Part shown: positions 15,498 to 22,943 of the stretch, piece after piece | Layout of the letters: each line of letters opens with the position of its first letter | Position numbering within the stretch: the stretch's first letter is position 1 | NCBI GenBank assembly: GCA_964607545.1 | Contig: CAZSLV010000018.1 | Span: 1 to 25,116 of the forward strand | From: Gudongella sp964607545 | GTDB taxonomy: Bacteria > Bacillota > Clostridia > Tissierellales > Tissierellaceae | Direction: 5' to 3' | Length of the DNA stretch: 25,116 bases | Program-made: the position numbers and the translations under genes | The notes under the pieces: model-generated | The model's input: only the letters and a program-made list of their open reading frames with translations | The model's database searches: none | What the model was told of the DNA's origin: nothing

Positions 15498-17576
15498 CTA
15501 TCTGTTAGCAATATATGTTATATCACAAATTTTTAACATCTTTAAATAAATTTTCTTTATTAAGGCTAACCTATTATTTCTAATTTCAATATCATCTACC
15601 ATAACCATTACACTGTCAAAAAAATTATCTATTGGTTGTTTTAAGCTAGATAATAAGACTAGGGCCTTGTCGTATTCTTTTTTACTTATAAAAGAATCAA
15701 CCTTTTCTTCTATATTGTTATAAGCATCGTATAAGCTTATTCCCTCAGGGGATAATAAGTCTCTTTTAACTTCAGTAGAATCTCCCTTTACAGCTAGGGT
15801 GCTTATCCTATTAAAAGATGACAACATATCAGCAATATCTTCAGACTTAGCCCACTGGTCAATCTTTTCACTTCTAATCTTCATATCATATATATTATCA
15901 GTTCCACTATTAATAACTGAATCTATAATATCATAGGATAGGCCCTTTTCTAGAAATATATTCCTTACCCTTCCCATGAAAAATTCTACTATTTCTTTCC
16001 TTACCTTCTTATAATCACAAGCCAAACCATTTTCCTCTACATATATATACAAGGAAAAATCAATTAAGTCCATTAGGGATACATTAAGCTTTTTATCGTT
16101 TATAATATTAATAATCCCTATGGCCCCCCTCCTCATTGCAAAGGGGTCTTGAGAACCTGTTGGCTGTATACCAATTGCAAAAAGACCACAAATTGAATCA
16201 AGCTTATCGGAAATTGATAAGATACTACCTGAAGTAGTAGATGGGAGCTTATCCCCTGCATACCTAGGTAGGTATTGTTCAAATATTGATAAGGAAACAA
16301 TTTCATTTTCTCCCTTTTGAGAAGCGTACTCCATCCCAATTTTACCTTGAAGTTCTGTAAATTCTGTTACCATTTTAGTTACTAGATCTGCCTTAGCAAG
16401 GTAGGAGGCCCTATCTAAATTTCTCATTGTTTCATCGCCAACCTGAAGGTAATCGCCTATTTTATTGGCTAGCTTATTTATCCTAATAGTCTTATCATAC
16501 ATAGACCCAAGTTTTTCATGGAAGGTAACAGTTTTTAATTTTTCTAAGTAATCTTCAAGGGGGTATTTCATATCCTCCTTATAAAAGAACTTAGCATCTT
16601 CTAACCTTGCACCCAAAACTTTTTCATTGCCCTTTATTACTATTTCTTCATACTGGTTATCACCATTACGTACTGTAATAAAATAAGGTAGGAGTCTGTG
16701 CTTATCATCTAATACTGGAAAATACCTTAAGTGTTCTTTCATTGGGGTTGTAATAACATCAAAGGGAAGTTTTAAGTATTCATCTTTAATTCTCCCGATT
16801 ATTGGGGTTGGGTACTCAACTAGATTTGTTACCTCATCTAGTAAGAGTTCATCTTTTTGAACAGACCCGCCCTTTTCCCTGGCAAGCTTCTCCATCCCGT
16901 ATTTGATTATATCTCTCCTCTTTGCTTCATCCACTATAACATAATTTTCTTTTAAGATTTCTTCGTAATTCTCAATTTTATCAACTTCTATATGGTTTTT
17001 ACCAAGGAACCTATGGCCCCTAGTTATATTATTAGATTTTATTCCTTCAAGCTCATAGTTAAGCACCTTATCATCTAAAAGTGTCATTAACCACCTAATA
17101 GGCCTTGCAAATTTTAAATTCTTTCCCCCCCACTTCATAGATTTAGGAAAGTTTATATTTTTAATTATAAAATCAAGGCTATCCTTTAAAACCTCTTCTA
17201 TTTCCTTTCCATCTTGAGTAGACCTGGCATAAACGTAGTCTTCCCCATTTAAACTATCTATATATGTGTCTTTTAGTTCTACCCCTTGTCCTTTCATAAA
17301 ACCTAAGAGGGCCTTGGTTGGATTGTTTTCTTCATCAAAGGCAATTTTTTTTGAAGGTCCCTTAACTATATTTTCTAAGCTCTTACCCTTGTCACTAAGG
17401 CCATATACAATTACCGTTAATCTCCTTGGTGTAGATAAAACCTTAATATTCTCGTATTCTATCCTTTCCTTTTCAAGGGCATTTTTTGTATTTTCTTTTA
17501 ACTGGGCCTTAGCATCCTCTATATACCTTGCTGGTAATTCCTCTACCCCTATCTCTAATAAGAAATCTTTACTCAT
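15498..17576 (-). CDS. glyS: Glycine--tRNA ligase beta subunit
   Basis: The beta subunit (692 aa) of the heterotetrameric bacterial glycyl-tRNA synthetase, which carries the tRNA-binding domains. The N-terminus LLEIGVEELPARYI is the family hallmark. The segments GPSKKIAFDE, LKFARPIRWL, RGHRFLG and TTPMKEHLRYFPV follow, then an HD-like region with FTELQGKIGMEYA, QPTGSQDPFAMRR, and a C-terminal DALR-type anticodon-binding part. I prefer ATG 17574-17576 (MSKDFLLEIG), with GGTGG about 6 nt upstream, over the in-frame ATG at 17588, whose AAGGA abuts the codon. With this start it overlaps the glyQ end by 8 nt, coupling the two subunits. Confidence 0.96.
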   Translation of the reverse strand: MSKDFLLEIGVEELPARYIEDAKAQLKENTKNALEKERIEYENIKVLSTPRRLTVIVYGLSDKGKSLENIVKGPSKKIAFDEENNPTKALLGFMKGQGVELKDTYIDSLNGEDYVYARSTQDGKEIEEVLKDSLDFIIKNINFPKSMKWGGKNLKFARPIRWLMTLLDDKVLNYELEGIKSNNITRGHRFLGKNHIEVDKIENYEEILKENYVIVDEAKRRDIIKYGMEKLAREKGGSVQKDELLLDEVTNLVEYPTPIIGRIKDEYLKLPFDVITTPMKEHLRYFPVLDDKHRLLPYFITVRNGDNQYEEIVIKGNEKVLGARLEDAKFFYKEDMKYPLEDYLEKLKTVTFHEKLGSMYDKTIRINKLANKIGDYLQVGDETMRNLDRASYLAKADLVTKMVTEFTELQGKIGMEYASQKGENEIVSLSIFEQYLPRYAGDKLPSTTSGSILSISDKLDSICGLFAIGIQPTGSQDPFAMRRGAIGIINIINDKKLNVSLMDLIDFSLYIYVEENGLACDYKKVRKEIVEFFMGRVRNIFLEKGLSYDIIDSVINSGTDNIYDMKIRSEKIDQWAKSEDIADMLSSFNRISTLAVKGDSTEVKRDLLSPEGISLYDAYNNIEEKVDSFISKKEYDKALVLLSSLKQPIDNFFDSVMVMVDDIEIRNNRLALIKKIYLKMLKICDITYIANR

Positions 17577-18456
17577 CTTTGCCACCATCCTTCTTTAAAA
17601 GAGGATAACCCATTTCTTCTCTTTGATTTATATACAAAGTAGCAACACTCCTAGCTAAGTTTCTAACTCTGCCGATAAAACCTGTCCTATCTGATACAGA
17701 AATTGCCCCTCTAGCATCAAGTACATTAAATGTATGAGAACATTTTAATACATAATCATAGGCTGGTATTACTAGCTTTTCTTCTATAACCCTTAAAGCT
17801 TCTTTTTCATAGGTATTAAATAGTTCCCTTAACATTGTTACATCTGCTTTTTCAAAACTATATACTGAATGTTCATATTCAGCTTTTTTAAAGATATCTT
17901 CATAAGTGTAATCCTTGTTCCATTTAATCTCGAAGATATTGTCTACATCTTGGAGGTACATGGCTATCCTTTCTAAGCCATAGGTTAGCTCACCCGATTC
18001 TAACTCGCAGTTTATCCCTCCAACTTGTTGAAAGTAAGTAAACTGGGTGATTTCCATCCCATCTAACCAAACTTCCCAACCTACCCCCCAAGCACCAAGG
18101 GTTGGAGCTTCCCAGTTATCCTCTACAAACCTTATATCATGCTTAATGGGATCTATTCCTATTGCCTTTAAGCTATCTAGATAAAGGTCTTGGATATCCT
18201 CTGGAGAAGGTTTTAAAATAACTTGCAATTGGTGGTGTTGGTAGACCCTATTAGGATTTTCCCCATACCTTGCATCTGCTGGTCTTCTTGATGGTTCTAC
18301 ATAAACTACCTTCCATGGTTCTGGCCCCAAGGCCCTTAAAAATGTATGGGGGGACATTGTTCCTGCTCCCTTTTCAATATCATAAGGTTCCATGATTATA
18401 CAACCCTTTTCTCCCCAATAATTAAGTAATTTCAGCATTAAATTCTGAAAATACAT
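17569..18456 (-). CDS. glyQ: Glycine--tRNA ligase alpha subunit
   Basis: The catalytic alpha subunit (295 aa) of alpha2-beta2 glycyl-tRNA synthetase. It holds the class II aminoacylation core: GCIIMEPYDIEKGAGTM at the start, PWKVVYVEPSRRPADARYGE, the motif 2 region with NRVYQHHQLQV, then APTLGAWGVGWEVWLDGME, and the FTYFQQVGG glycine-site segment. Length matches the family. The start ATG 18454-18456 has a strong AAAGGGGGAG upstream. The 160-nt gap to recO holds hairpins and a T-run on this strand (separate entries). Confidence 0.97.
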   Translation of the reverse strand: MYFQNLMLKLLNYWGEKGCIIMEPYDIEKGAGTMSPHTFLRALGPEPWKVVYVEPSRRPADARYGENPNRVYQHHQLQVILKPSPEDIQDLYLDSLKAIGIDPIKHDIRFVEDNWEAPTLGAWGVGWEVWLDGMEITQFTYFQQVGGINCELESGELTYGLERIAMYLQDVDNIFEIKWNKDYTYEDIFKKAEYEHSVYSFEKADVTMLRELFNTYEKEALRVIEEKLVIPAYDYVLKCSHTFNVLDARGAISVSDRTGFIGRVRNLARSVATLYINQREEMGYPLLKKDGGKDE

Positions 18457-18490
18457 ATTTTACTCCCCCTTTAATAAGTTAGAAAACAAA

Positions 18491-18529
18491 AAACCCATCA
18501 ATCCCTATAAGGACGAAAGGTTTCTTTCG
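18491..18529 (-). promoter_or_regulatory. Two competing hairpins ahead of glyQ (candidate attenuator)
   Basis: In the minus-strand RNA before glyQ, CGAAAG-AAAC-CUUUCG (18514-18529) forms a 6-bp hairpin. Immediately after, AAACCUUUCGUCC can instead pair with GGAUUGAUGGGUUU to give a longer imperfect stem, followed by UUUUUUGUUUUC, as in an intrinsic terminator (18491-18523). The two foldings share AAAC-CUUUCG, so they exclude each other. A third small hairpin, GATTAGG-AAAAA-CTAAATC, lies upstream at 18547-18565. No T-box consensus (AGGGTGGNACCGCG) is present and the leader is short for a T-box. It may simply be the recO terminator. Confidence 0.5.
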
Positions 18530-18566
18530 CTCTTTTATAAGCCAAGGATTTAGTTTTTCCTAATCA

Positions 18567-18601
18567 AGTATAGATTTACTTTATGAATAATAATTTAACA
18601 A
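18567..18601 (-). promoter_or_regulatory. Possible glyQS promoter
   Basis: On the minus strand TTGTTA (18596-18601) is followed after 17 nt by TAAATC (18573-18578) and then directly by TATACT (18567-18572). TTGTTA-17-TAAATC has correct spacing but a weak -10; TATACT is a good -10 without a partner at the right distance. A promoter here would give glyQS a short structured leader of about 105 nt. In AT-rich sequence this remains tentative. Confidence 0.3.
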
Positions 18602-18616
18602 AATTTAAAGCCTATG

Positions 18617-19369
18617 TCAAGTAATGTGATTATCACTAGTAAGGCCGTTTTTTATCATAAGCTGGGACTTTAATTCTTTTATATCGAAATTATAGGAAAT
18701 ATGGTTTAGCATTATATTGTAAATCCTCCAAAGGTCTTCTTTTCTTAGCTTTAAACCACTTAGCTTTTCAAAGGGATTTAAAAGGATATCCTTCATAGCC
18801 ATCCTTTGGATTTGTGTAATAACACTTCCTAAGCTAGTGGAGCAATCTTCGCAAAAGACCCCTCCCTTACTTTCGCTAAACCTCCAGCTTAAAGAAGACT
18901 TTGAACCACAGGATAAGCAAGTATCTAAGATAGGCCTATAACCCATAAAACTAACAAATTTTAGTTGAAAACCTACTCCAATTAGGAGGGGGTCTATGCC
19001 ACTTTTTAGTGACCCCAGGGCCTTATCTAGTAAGTCAAATAAGATTGGGTTTTTTTCTTCCTCATGAATTGTTTTATCCATTAATTCTAAAATGTAAAAG
19101 GCAAAAAAGAGGGTATCCATTTCATTTCTTAAGTTATGGTAGGAATCAATTAAATAAACCCCATTAATATAGTAAAAAGACTTTCCCTTTTTTAAGTCAT
19201 ACTCACTGTGGGCAAAGACTTCGCTAGATGCAAGGGAGTTTGACCTTGCCTTTAGGGCACCCTGGGCCATAACCTTAACTTTCCCTAACTCCCTTGTGTA
19301 CAGGGTTAATATTTTACTAGATTCCTTGTATTTTATGCCAGATAAAACAATACCTCTTACCTTTACCAT
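18617..19369 (-). CDS. recO: DNA repair protein RecO
   Basis: A 250-residue recombination mediator that works with RecR (and RecF) to load RecA on SSB-coated DNA and anneal strands. The N-terminal OB fold (about 1-80) has the family start VKVRGIVLSGIKYKESSKIL and the segment GKVKVMAQGALK. The middle and C-terminal helical part includes a four-cysteine zinc site, with CLSC and CEDC pairs about 23 residues apart. Length is typical. GGGTGGG lies just before ATG. It follows era by 9 nt, the conserved era-recO pairing. Confidence 0.94.
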   Translation of the reverse strand: MVKVRGIVLSGIKYKESSKILTLYTRELGKVKVMAQGALKARSNSLASSEVFAHSEYDLKKGKSFYYINGVYLIDSYHNLRNEMDTLFFAFYILELMDKTIHEEEKNPILFDLLDKALGSLKSGIDPLLIGVGFQLKFVSFMGYRPILDTCLSCGSKSSLSWRFSESKGGVFCEDCSTSLGSVITQIQRMAMKDILLNPFEKLSGLKLRKEDLWRIYNIMLNHISYNFDIKELKSQLMIKNGLTSDNHIT

Positions 19370-19378
19370 TTTCCCACC

Positions 19379-20263
19379 CTATTTATAACCAAAGTACTTA
19401 ACTTTATTTTCTTTTTCTCTCCAGTTTTTTTCTACCTTCACCCATATTTGAAGGTTAACCTTACTTCCAAGTAAACTTTCTATATCCATTCTAGCTTCTT
19501 GGCCTATTTTCTTTAACATAGACCCATTCTTTCCAATTACCATCCCCTTGTGGGATTCCTTCTCACAATAAAGGTTGGCATAAACATCTATTAGGTCCTT
19601 ATTTTCTCTTTCCCTAATTTTATCAATGCTTACATATATGCCATGGGGGATTTCTTCTTCTAAATTTAAAAGGGCTTTTTCCCTAATTATCTCAGATACT
19701 ATAAACCTTTCAGGTTGGTCTGTTATCATATCGTCAGGAAAATACTGGGGTCCCTCTGGTATTAATTTTTTTAAGCTAGTAAGATAAGCTTCAATATTAT
19801 CGTTATTTAGGGCAGAAATTGGTATACAATCATAAAACATATCCATATTTTTATACTTTTCTACCAGGGTATTTACTTCATCTTTTGTAAGCATATCTAC
19901 CTTATTAATCAAAAGGACAATAGGGGTCTTTACTTCCCTTAATTGGTCTATGATCTGACTGTCCATCTTGCCAATTTGCATGCTTTCATCTACCATAAAG
20001 GTTACAACATCAACTTCATCTAGGGTTGATTTAGAAATCTTAAGCATATAGTCTCCTAGGATGTTTTTAGGAGTCTGCATACCTGGTGTATCTAAAAATA
20101 CTATTTGAAAGTCATCCCCTGTATATACCATTTGAATCTTATTTCTAGTGGTTTGGGGTTTATCTGAAATTATTGATATTTTCTCCCCTATAACCCTATT
20201 TAAAAGGGTTGACTTTCCAACATTTGGTCTTCCAACGACGGTAACAAATCCTGATTTATACAT
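19379..20263 (-). CDS. era: GTPase Era
   Basis: A 294-residue essential GTPase that binds the 3' end of 16S rRNA and assists 30S subunit assembly. The GTPase domain has G1 GRPNVGKS (11-18), G3 DTPG (58-61) and G4 NKVD (120-123). The C-terminal KH domain (about 200-294) includes the GMVIGKNGSMLKKIG RNA-binding loop. Length is normal. AAGGAG lies 7 nt before ATG, and the gene overlaps the end of cdd by 8 nt, so translation is coupled. Its neighbour ybeY works in the same ribosome-maturation pathway. Confidence 0.97.
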   Translation of the reverse strand: MYKSGFVTVVGRPNVGKSTLLNRVIGEKISIISDKPQTTRNKIQMVYTGDDFQIVFLDTPGMQTPKNILGDYMLKISKSTLDEVDVVTFMVDESMQIGKMDSQIIDQLREVKTPIVLLINKVDMLTKDEVNTLVEKYKNMDMFYDCIPISALNNDNIEAYLTSLKKLIPEGPQYFPDDMITDQPERFIVSEIIREKALLNLEEEIPHGIYVSIDKIRERENKDLIDVYANLYCEKESHKGMVIGKNGSMLKKIGQEARMDIESLLGSKVNLQIWVKVEKNWREKENKVKYFGYK

Positions 20264-20675
20264 TATTAGACTCCTTCTTTTTTTCTTTATTTAAGTCTTC
20301 TGGCCCAAAGGAATTGGGTAAGAGTTCCTCTAGATTATACTCCTTATAGTCATCTTCTGTGTTTGCAACTATAACCCTTGCATCTTTTCCAAATTCCCTT
20401 ATAACCTGCCTACAAACCCCACATGGAAATGTATCTACCCCATCTCCTACTATGGCTATTTTCTTGATTTTTTTATGACCTTCTGAAACAGCTTTAAATA
20501 TGGCTGTTCTTTCAGCACATATGGTTGGAGAATAGGATGCTATTTCTATATTACACCCAGTGTATAGGGTATCATCTTCTGTAAGTAGGGCAGCTCCAAC
20601 ATGAAAACCTGAATAAGGTACATAGGCTTTTTCTTGTGCTTTGATTGCTTTTTTTATTAATTCTTTATTTTCCAT
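20256..20675 (-). CDS. cdd: Cytidine deaminase
   Basis: A 139-residue homotetrameric-type pyrimidine salvage enzyme converting cytidine and deoxycytidine to uridine and deoxyuridine. The zinc ligands are Cys53 in C-A-E (with catalytic Glu55), and Cys85 and Cys88 in PCGVC. The substrate segments PYSGFHVGAAL (20-30) and GCNIE (40-44) are intact. Length and residue spacing match Bacillus Cdd. GAGGTGG lies just upstream of ATG. The cdd-era order is as in Bacillus. Confidence 0.96.
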   Translation of the reverse strand: MENKELIKKAIKAQEKAYVPYSGFHVGAALLTEDDTLYTGCNIEIASYSPTICAERTAIFKAVSEGHKKIKKIAIVGDGVDTFPCGVCRQVIREFGKDARVIVANTEDDYKEYNLEELLPNSFGPEDLNKEKKKESNNV

Positions 20676-20685
20676 GGTCCACCTC

Positions 20686-21744
20686 TTATTCTATGATTAA
20701 TTCTGTACTAGGCTTAACTATTTGAACCCAAGTCACACCTCTACTTAAAAGTATTTCATTACCATTTAAATCTAAGTACTTGGTTCTTTCCTTCCTATTT
20801 CCTTTTACCCATTTTATATCACTAACAACCCCCTTATTGATAAATAAACCTTCGCCACTTGTTTCTAGGTTTATAGATAACCTACCTTCCCTATCTAAGA
20901 CTTTCATAGAAGCTTTTTGAATTATTATATTCTTTGCTTGTATTTGGCTACCATCTAATTCATCAATATGGGCCACCCCATCTTTAAACCTCTTGTAGGC
21001 CTTTAATTCCTCATCATATTCGTAGTCTGTCCTATTTTCATTGTTATATATTATAGATACTTTTTTCCCACTTTGACCAAGTCTTTCATGATCTTCTTCT
21101 TCAAATAAAAAACCTTCGTAATTTCCTTCTTCCCTAAAGCCCTTGTCCTTTTGGGCCTGTCTTAAAACCTCCATACTTGAGTACATATTGTTTGGAGCCC
21201 TCTTTGAAGAGTCCCTCCAAAAGACCTTTGAAGAACTAGTTAATCCATCTATTTCTGCCATTTGAAGGTTCCTAGCATCCTTCTTTGCTTGTTCGCTACC
21301 CCCAACATGGACAAAGATAGAGTCAAATTCATAAGCTAGGGTGACTATATAGGGTCTAGCACTTCTAATTGGGCCTAGGCTCTTTGGTTCATTTATTATA
21401 TATAAGCCTAAATACCTTGTATAGGGTCCTTCAACAGGAAATTCATATACTAGTTCTGCATCTTTTAAACCTGCCTGCCACCTAGCCTTTGGGTGGTTGT
21501 CAAAGGAAATTGCCATAATCCTATTTTTTATGGTTTCTTCATCTGCGTATAAACCACTTATGGGAGATGGGCTCCCCTTTTCTTCTTTTATAATCTCTAC
21601 CTCAATAATTGGTTCTTCTTCTATTTGGACTTCTTCTTTTATTGGGGGGACTTCTTCCTCAATAGGGTCAAGTTTTTTGCTACAAGCAGGTAATAAGATA
21701 AGGGCTATAATAAATATGTAAATAAGGCCTAATTTTTTTATCAT
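20686..21744 (-). CDS. DUF3048 domain lipoprotein (YerB-like)
   Basis: A 352-residue predicted lipoprotein of unknown function. The signal peptide ends in the lipobox L-P-A-C with Cys21, followed by an acidic Glu/Pro-rich linker (about 25-58). The mature part shows the DUF3048 hallmarks: SPISGLYADEE, RIMAISFDNHPKARWQAGL, ELVYEFPVEGPYTRYLGLY, LGPIRSARPYIV, and a C-terminal domain ending in RGVTWVQIVKPS. Family members such as YerB of Bacillus are exported; their biochemical role is not established. TAGGAG lies upstream of ATG. It sits between the dgkA-PAP2 and cdd genes, where Bacillus has no gene, and shares their strand with short gaps. Confidence 0.85.
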   Translation of the reverse strand: MIKKLGLIYIFIIALILLPACSKKLDPIEEEVPPIKEEVQIEEEPIIEVEIIKEEKGSPSPISGLYADEETIKNRIMAISFDNHPKARWQAGLKDAELVYEFPVEGPYTRYLGLYIINEPKSLGPIRSARPYIVTLAYEFDSIFVHVGGSEQAKKDARNLQMAEIDGLTSSSKVFWRDSSKRAPNNMYSSMEVLRQAQKDKGFREEGNYEGFLFEEEDHERLGQSGKKVSIIYNNENRTDYEYDEELKAYKRFKDGVAHIDELDGSQIQAKNIIIQKASMKVLDREGRLSINLETSGEGLFINKGVVSDIKWVKGNRKERTKYLDLNGNEILLSRGVTWVQIVKPSTELIIE

Positions 21745-21755
21745 TAAATCAACTC

Positions 21756-22460
21756 CTAACCAATAACTTGGAAAATAAATATTCCTACGACTATACCTAA
21801 AATTCCGCCTATTACTACTTCAAGCAAGGAATGAATTTTACCCTCAACCCTGCTTTCTGCAACCAATAAGGCAAGGGTAAAGGCTAAGGTTATTATTAAT
21901 AAACTTTCACTTATAATTGAAATAATAGTAGCAATGCAAAATGAAATAGCAGCGTGACCGCTAACTATCCCTCCTTGCACATGGGTTCCATGGCCCTTGT
22001 GAAATTTGCTCTTTAATCCTATAACTAGGAGGATAATTAAAAATAGGGCGACAAAGGTCAAGTGGATTTCTGAATTTTTTATTTTTAAAATTATTAAGTC
22101 TTTAAAGGGATTTAGCCTGTCATAAAACAATAAATAGCCAACAATTACAGCATTAAAGGTTGCTATTAGTACAGCCCCTGCTGATATATCCTTTATAACT
22201 CTTGCAAGTGGGTGATATTCCTTGGTAATCATATCAATAGTCTTTTCAATAGCTGTATTTACCATTTCAAGAACCACAACTAATACTACTGCAAATAAGA
22301 GAATCATAAATTCTATCCTGCTTAAGTTAAATAAGGTGCTTGCTATCATAACCGTGATAGCTGCTATATAATGTATTCTAAGACTTTTTTCTAATTTTAA
22401 GGCTGCTAGAATACCTGATATGGCGTAATTAAAACTATCTATAAGCTCCTTTACTTTCAC
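21756..22460 (-). CDS. dgkA: Undecaprenol/diacylglycerol kinase fused to a PAP2 phosphatase-like domain
   Basis: A 234-residue integral membrane protein. Residues 1 to about 115 are a complete DgkA/UdpK-type kinase with LEMVNTAIEKTIDM (catalytic/metal Glu and Asn) and HPLARVIKDISAGAVL, and three TM helices. Residues about 130-234 are a PAP2-type phosphatase module with VSGHAAISF (motif 2) and SRVEGKIHSLLE (motif 3; Glu where Asp is common). Motif 1 (K-x6-RP) is not recognisable: KGHGTHVQGG stands there without RP. The kinase would phosphorylate undecaprenol or diacylglycerol, and the second domain could remove phosphate from a lipid pyrophosphate. The start is GTG (22458-22460) with GGGGGAAGG upstream. 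Similar fusions occur in other Firmicutes. Confidence 0.9.
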   Translation of the reverse strand: MKVKELIDSFNYAISGILAALKLEKSLRIHYIAAITVMIASTLFNLSRIEFMILLFAVVLVVVLEMVNTAIEKTIDMITKEYHPLARVIKDISAGAVLIATFNAVIVGYLLFYDRLNPFKDLIILKIKNSEIHLTFVALFLIILLVIGLKSKFHKGHGTHVQGGIVSGHAAISFCIATIISIISESLLIITLAFTLALLVAESRVEGKIHSLLEVVIGGILGIVVGIFIFQVIG

Positions 22461-22472
22461 ATCCCTTCCCCC

Positions 22473-22922
22473 TTATTTAAATATTTCAAGTTTCCTCATA
22501 ATTTCTTTTTCCTTATTCCTCATAAGTAACTTATCACTTTCATTTATATGGTCATAGCCCATCAGGTGGAACATACTATGGGCGGTAAGGTAGGCTAACT
22601 CCCTATCTACAGAATGGCCAAAGTCACTTGCCTGGTCTATGGCTTTTTTTGTAGAAATAATTATATCTCCTAAAAGCAATACCCCCACCTCAAACTCATC
22701 CTCTATTGGAAAGGAAAGGACATCTGTTTCCTTATCTAGACCCCTGTAATCCCTATTTAATTCCCTAATCTCTTCATTTGTAACAAAAGAAACACTAACT
22801 TCTGTATCAATGCTTAAACCCTCTTCTTCTAAGCAGGTTATAATAACTTCCTTAAGCTTATTTATTATCTTTCTGTCTATCTTTAAAATGTCTTGCCTGT
22901 CCTCAAAGTATATATTATCCAA
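22473..22922 (-). CDS. ybeY: Endoribonuclease YbeY (rRNA maturation factor)
   Basis: A zinc-dependent single-strand endoribonuclease needed for 16S rRNA 3'-end maturation and ribosome quality control. With the start chosen here it is 149 aa. The zinc motif is His115, His119, His125 in HSMFHLMGYDH, a clostridial variant of HGxLHLxGYDH. The other family segments are NRDYRGLDKETDVLSFP and LGDIIIS. I place the start at TTG 22920-22922 because a strong GGGAGGTGG (22928-22936) ends 5 nt upstream with proper core spacing. The in-frame ATG at 22940 would place that site inside the coding region and has no ribosome site of its own. Neighbours are phoH, pgpH and era, the usual context. Confidence 0.93.
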   Translation of the reverse strand: MDNIYFEDRQDILKIDRKIINKLKEVIITCLEEEGLSIDTEVSVSFVTNEEIRELNRDYRGLDKETDVLSFPIEDEFEVGVLLLGDIIISTKKAIDQASDFGHSVDRELAYLTAHSMFHLMGYDHINESDKLLMRNKEKEIMRKLEIFK

Positions 22923-22930
22923 GCTTTCCA

Positions 22931-22936
22931 CCTCCC
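22931..22936 (-). promoter_or_regulatory. Ribosome binding site deciding the ybeY TTG start
   Basis: GGGAGG (minus strand) lies 8 nt before TTG at 22922. It falls inside the frame that an upstream ATG (22940) would open, so it argues that translation begins at the TTG and that six N-terminal residues of the longer reading are not made. Confidence 0.7.
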
Positions 22937-22943
22937 ACATAAT

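Noticed and set aside
18457..18616. T-box riboswitch controlling glyQS
   Set aside because: No AGGGTGGNACCGCG-like core or specifier-stem features on the minus strand, and the 160-nt gap is short for a T-box leader; kept only as a hairpin-based attenuator candidate.
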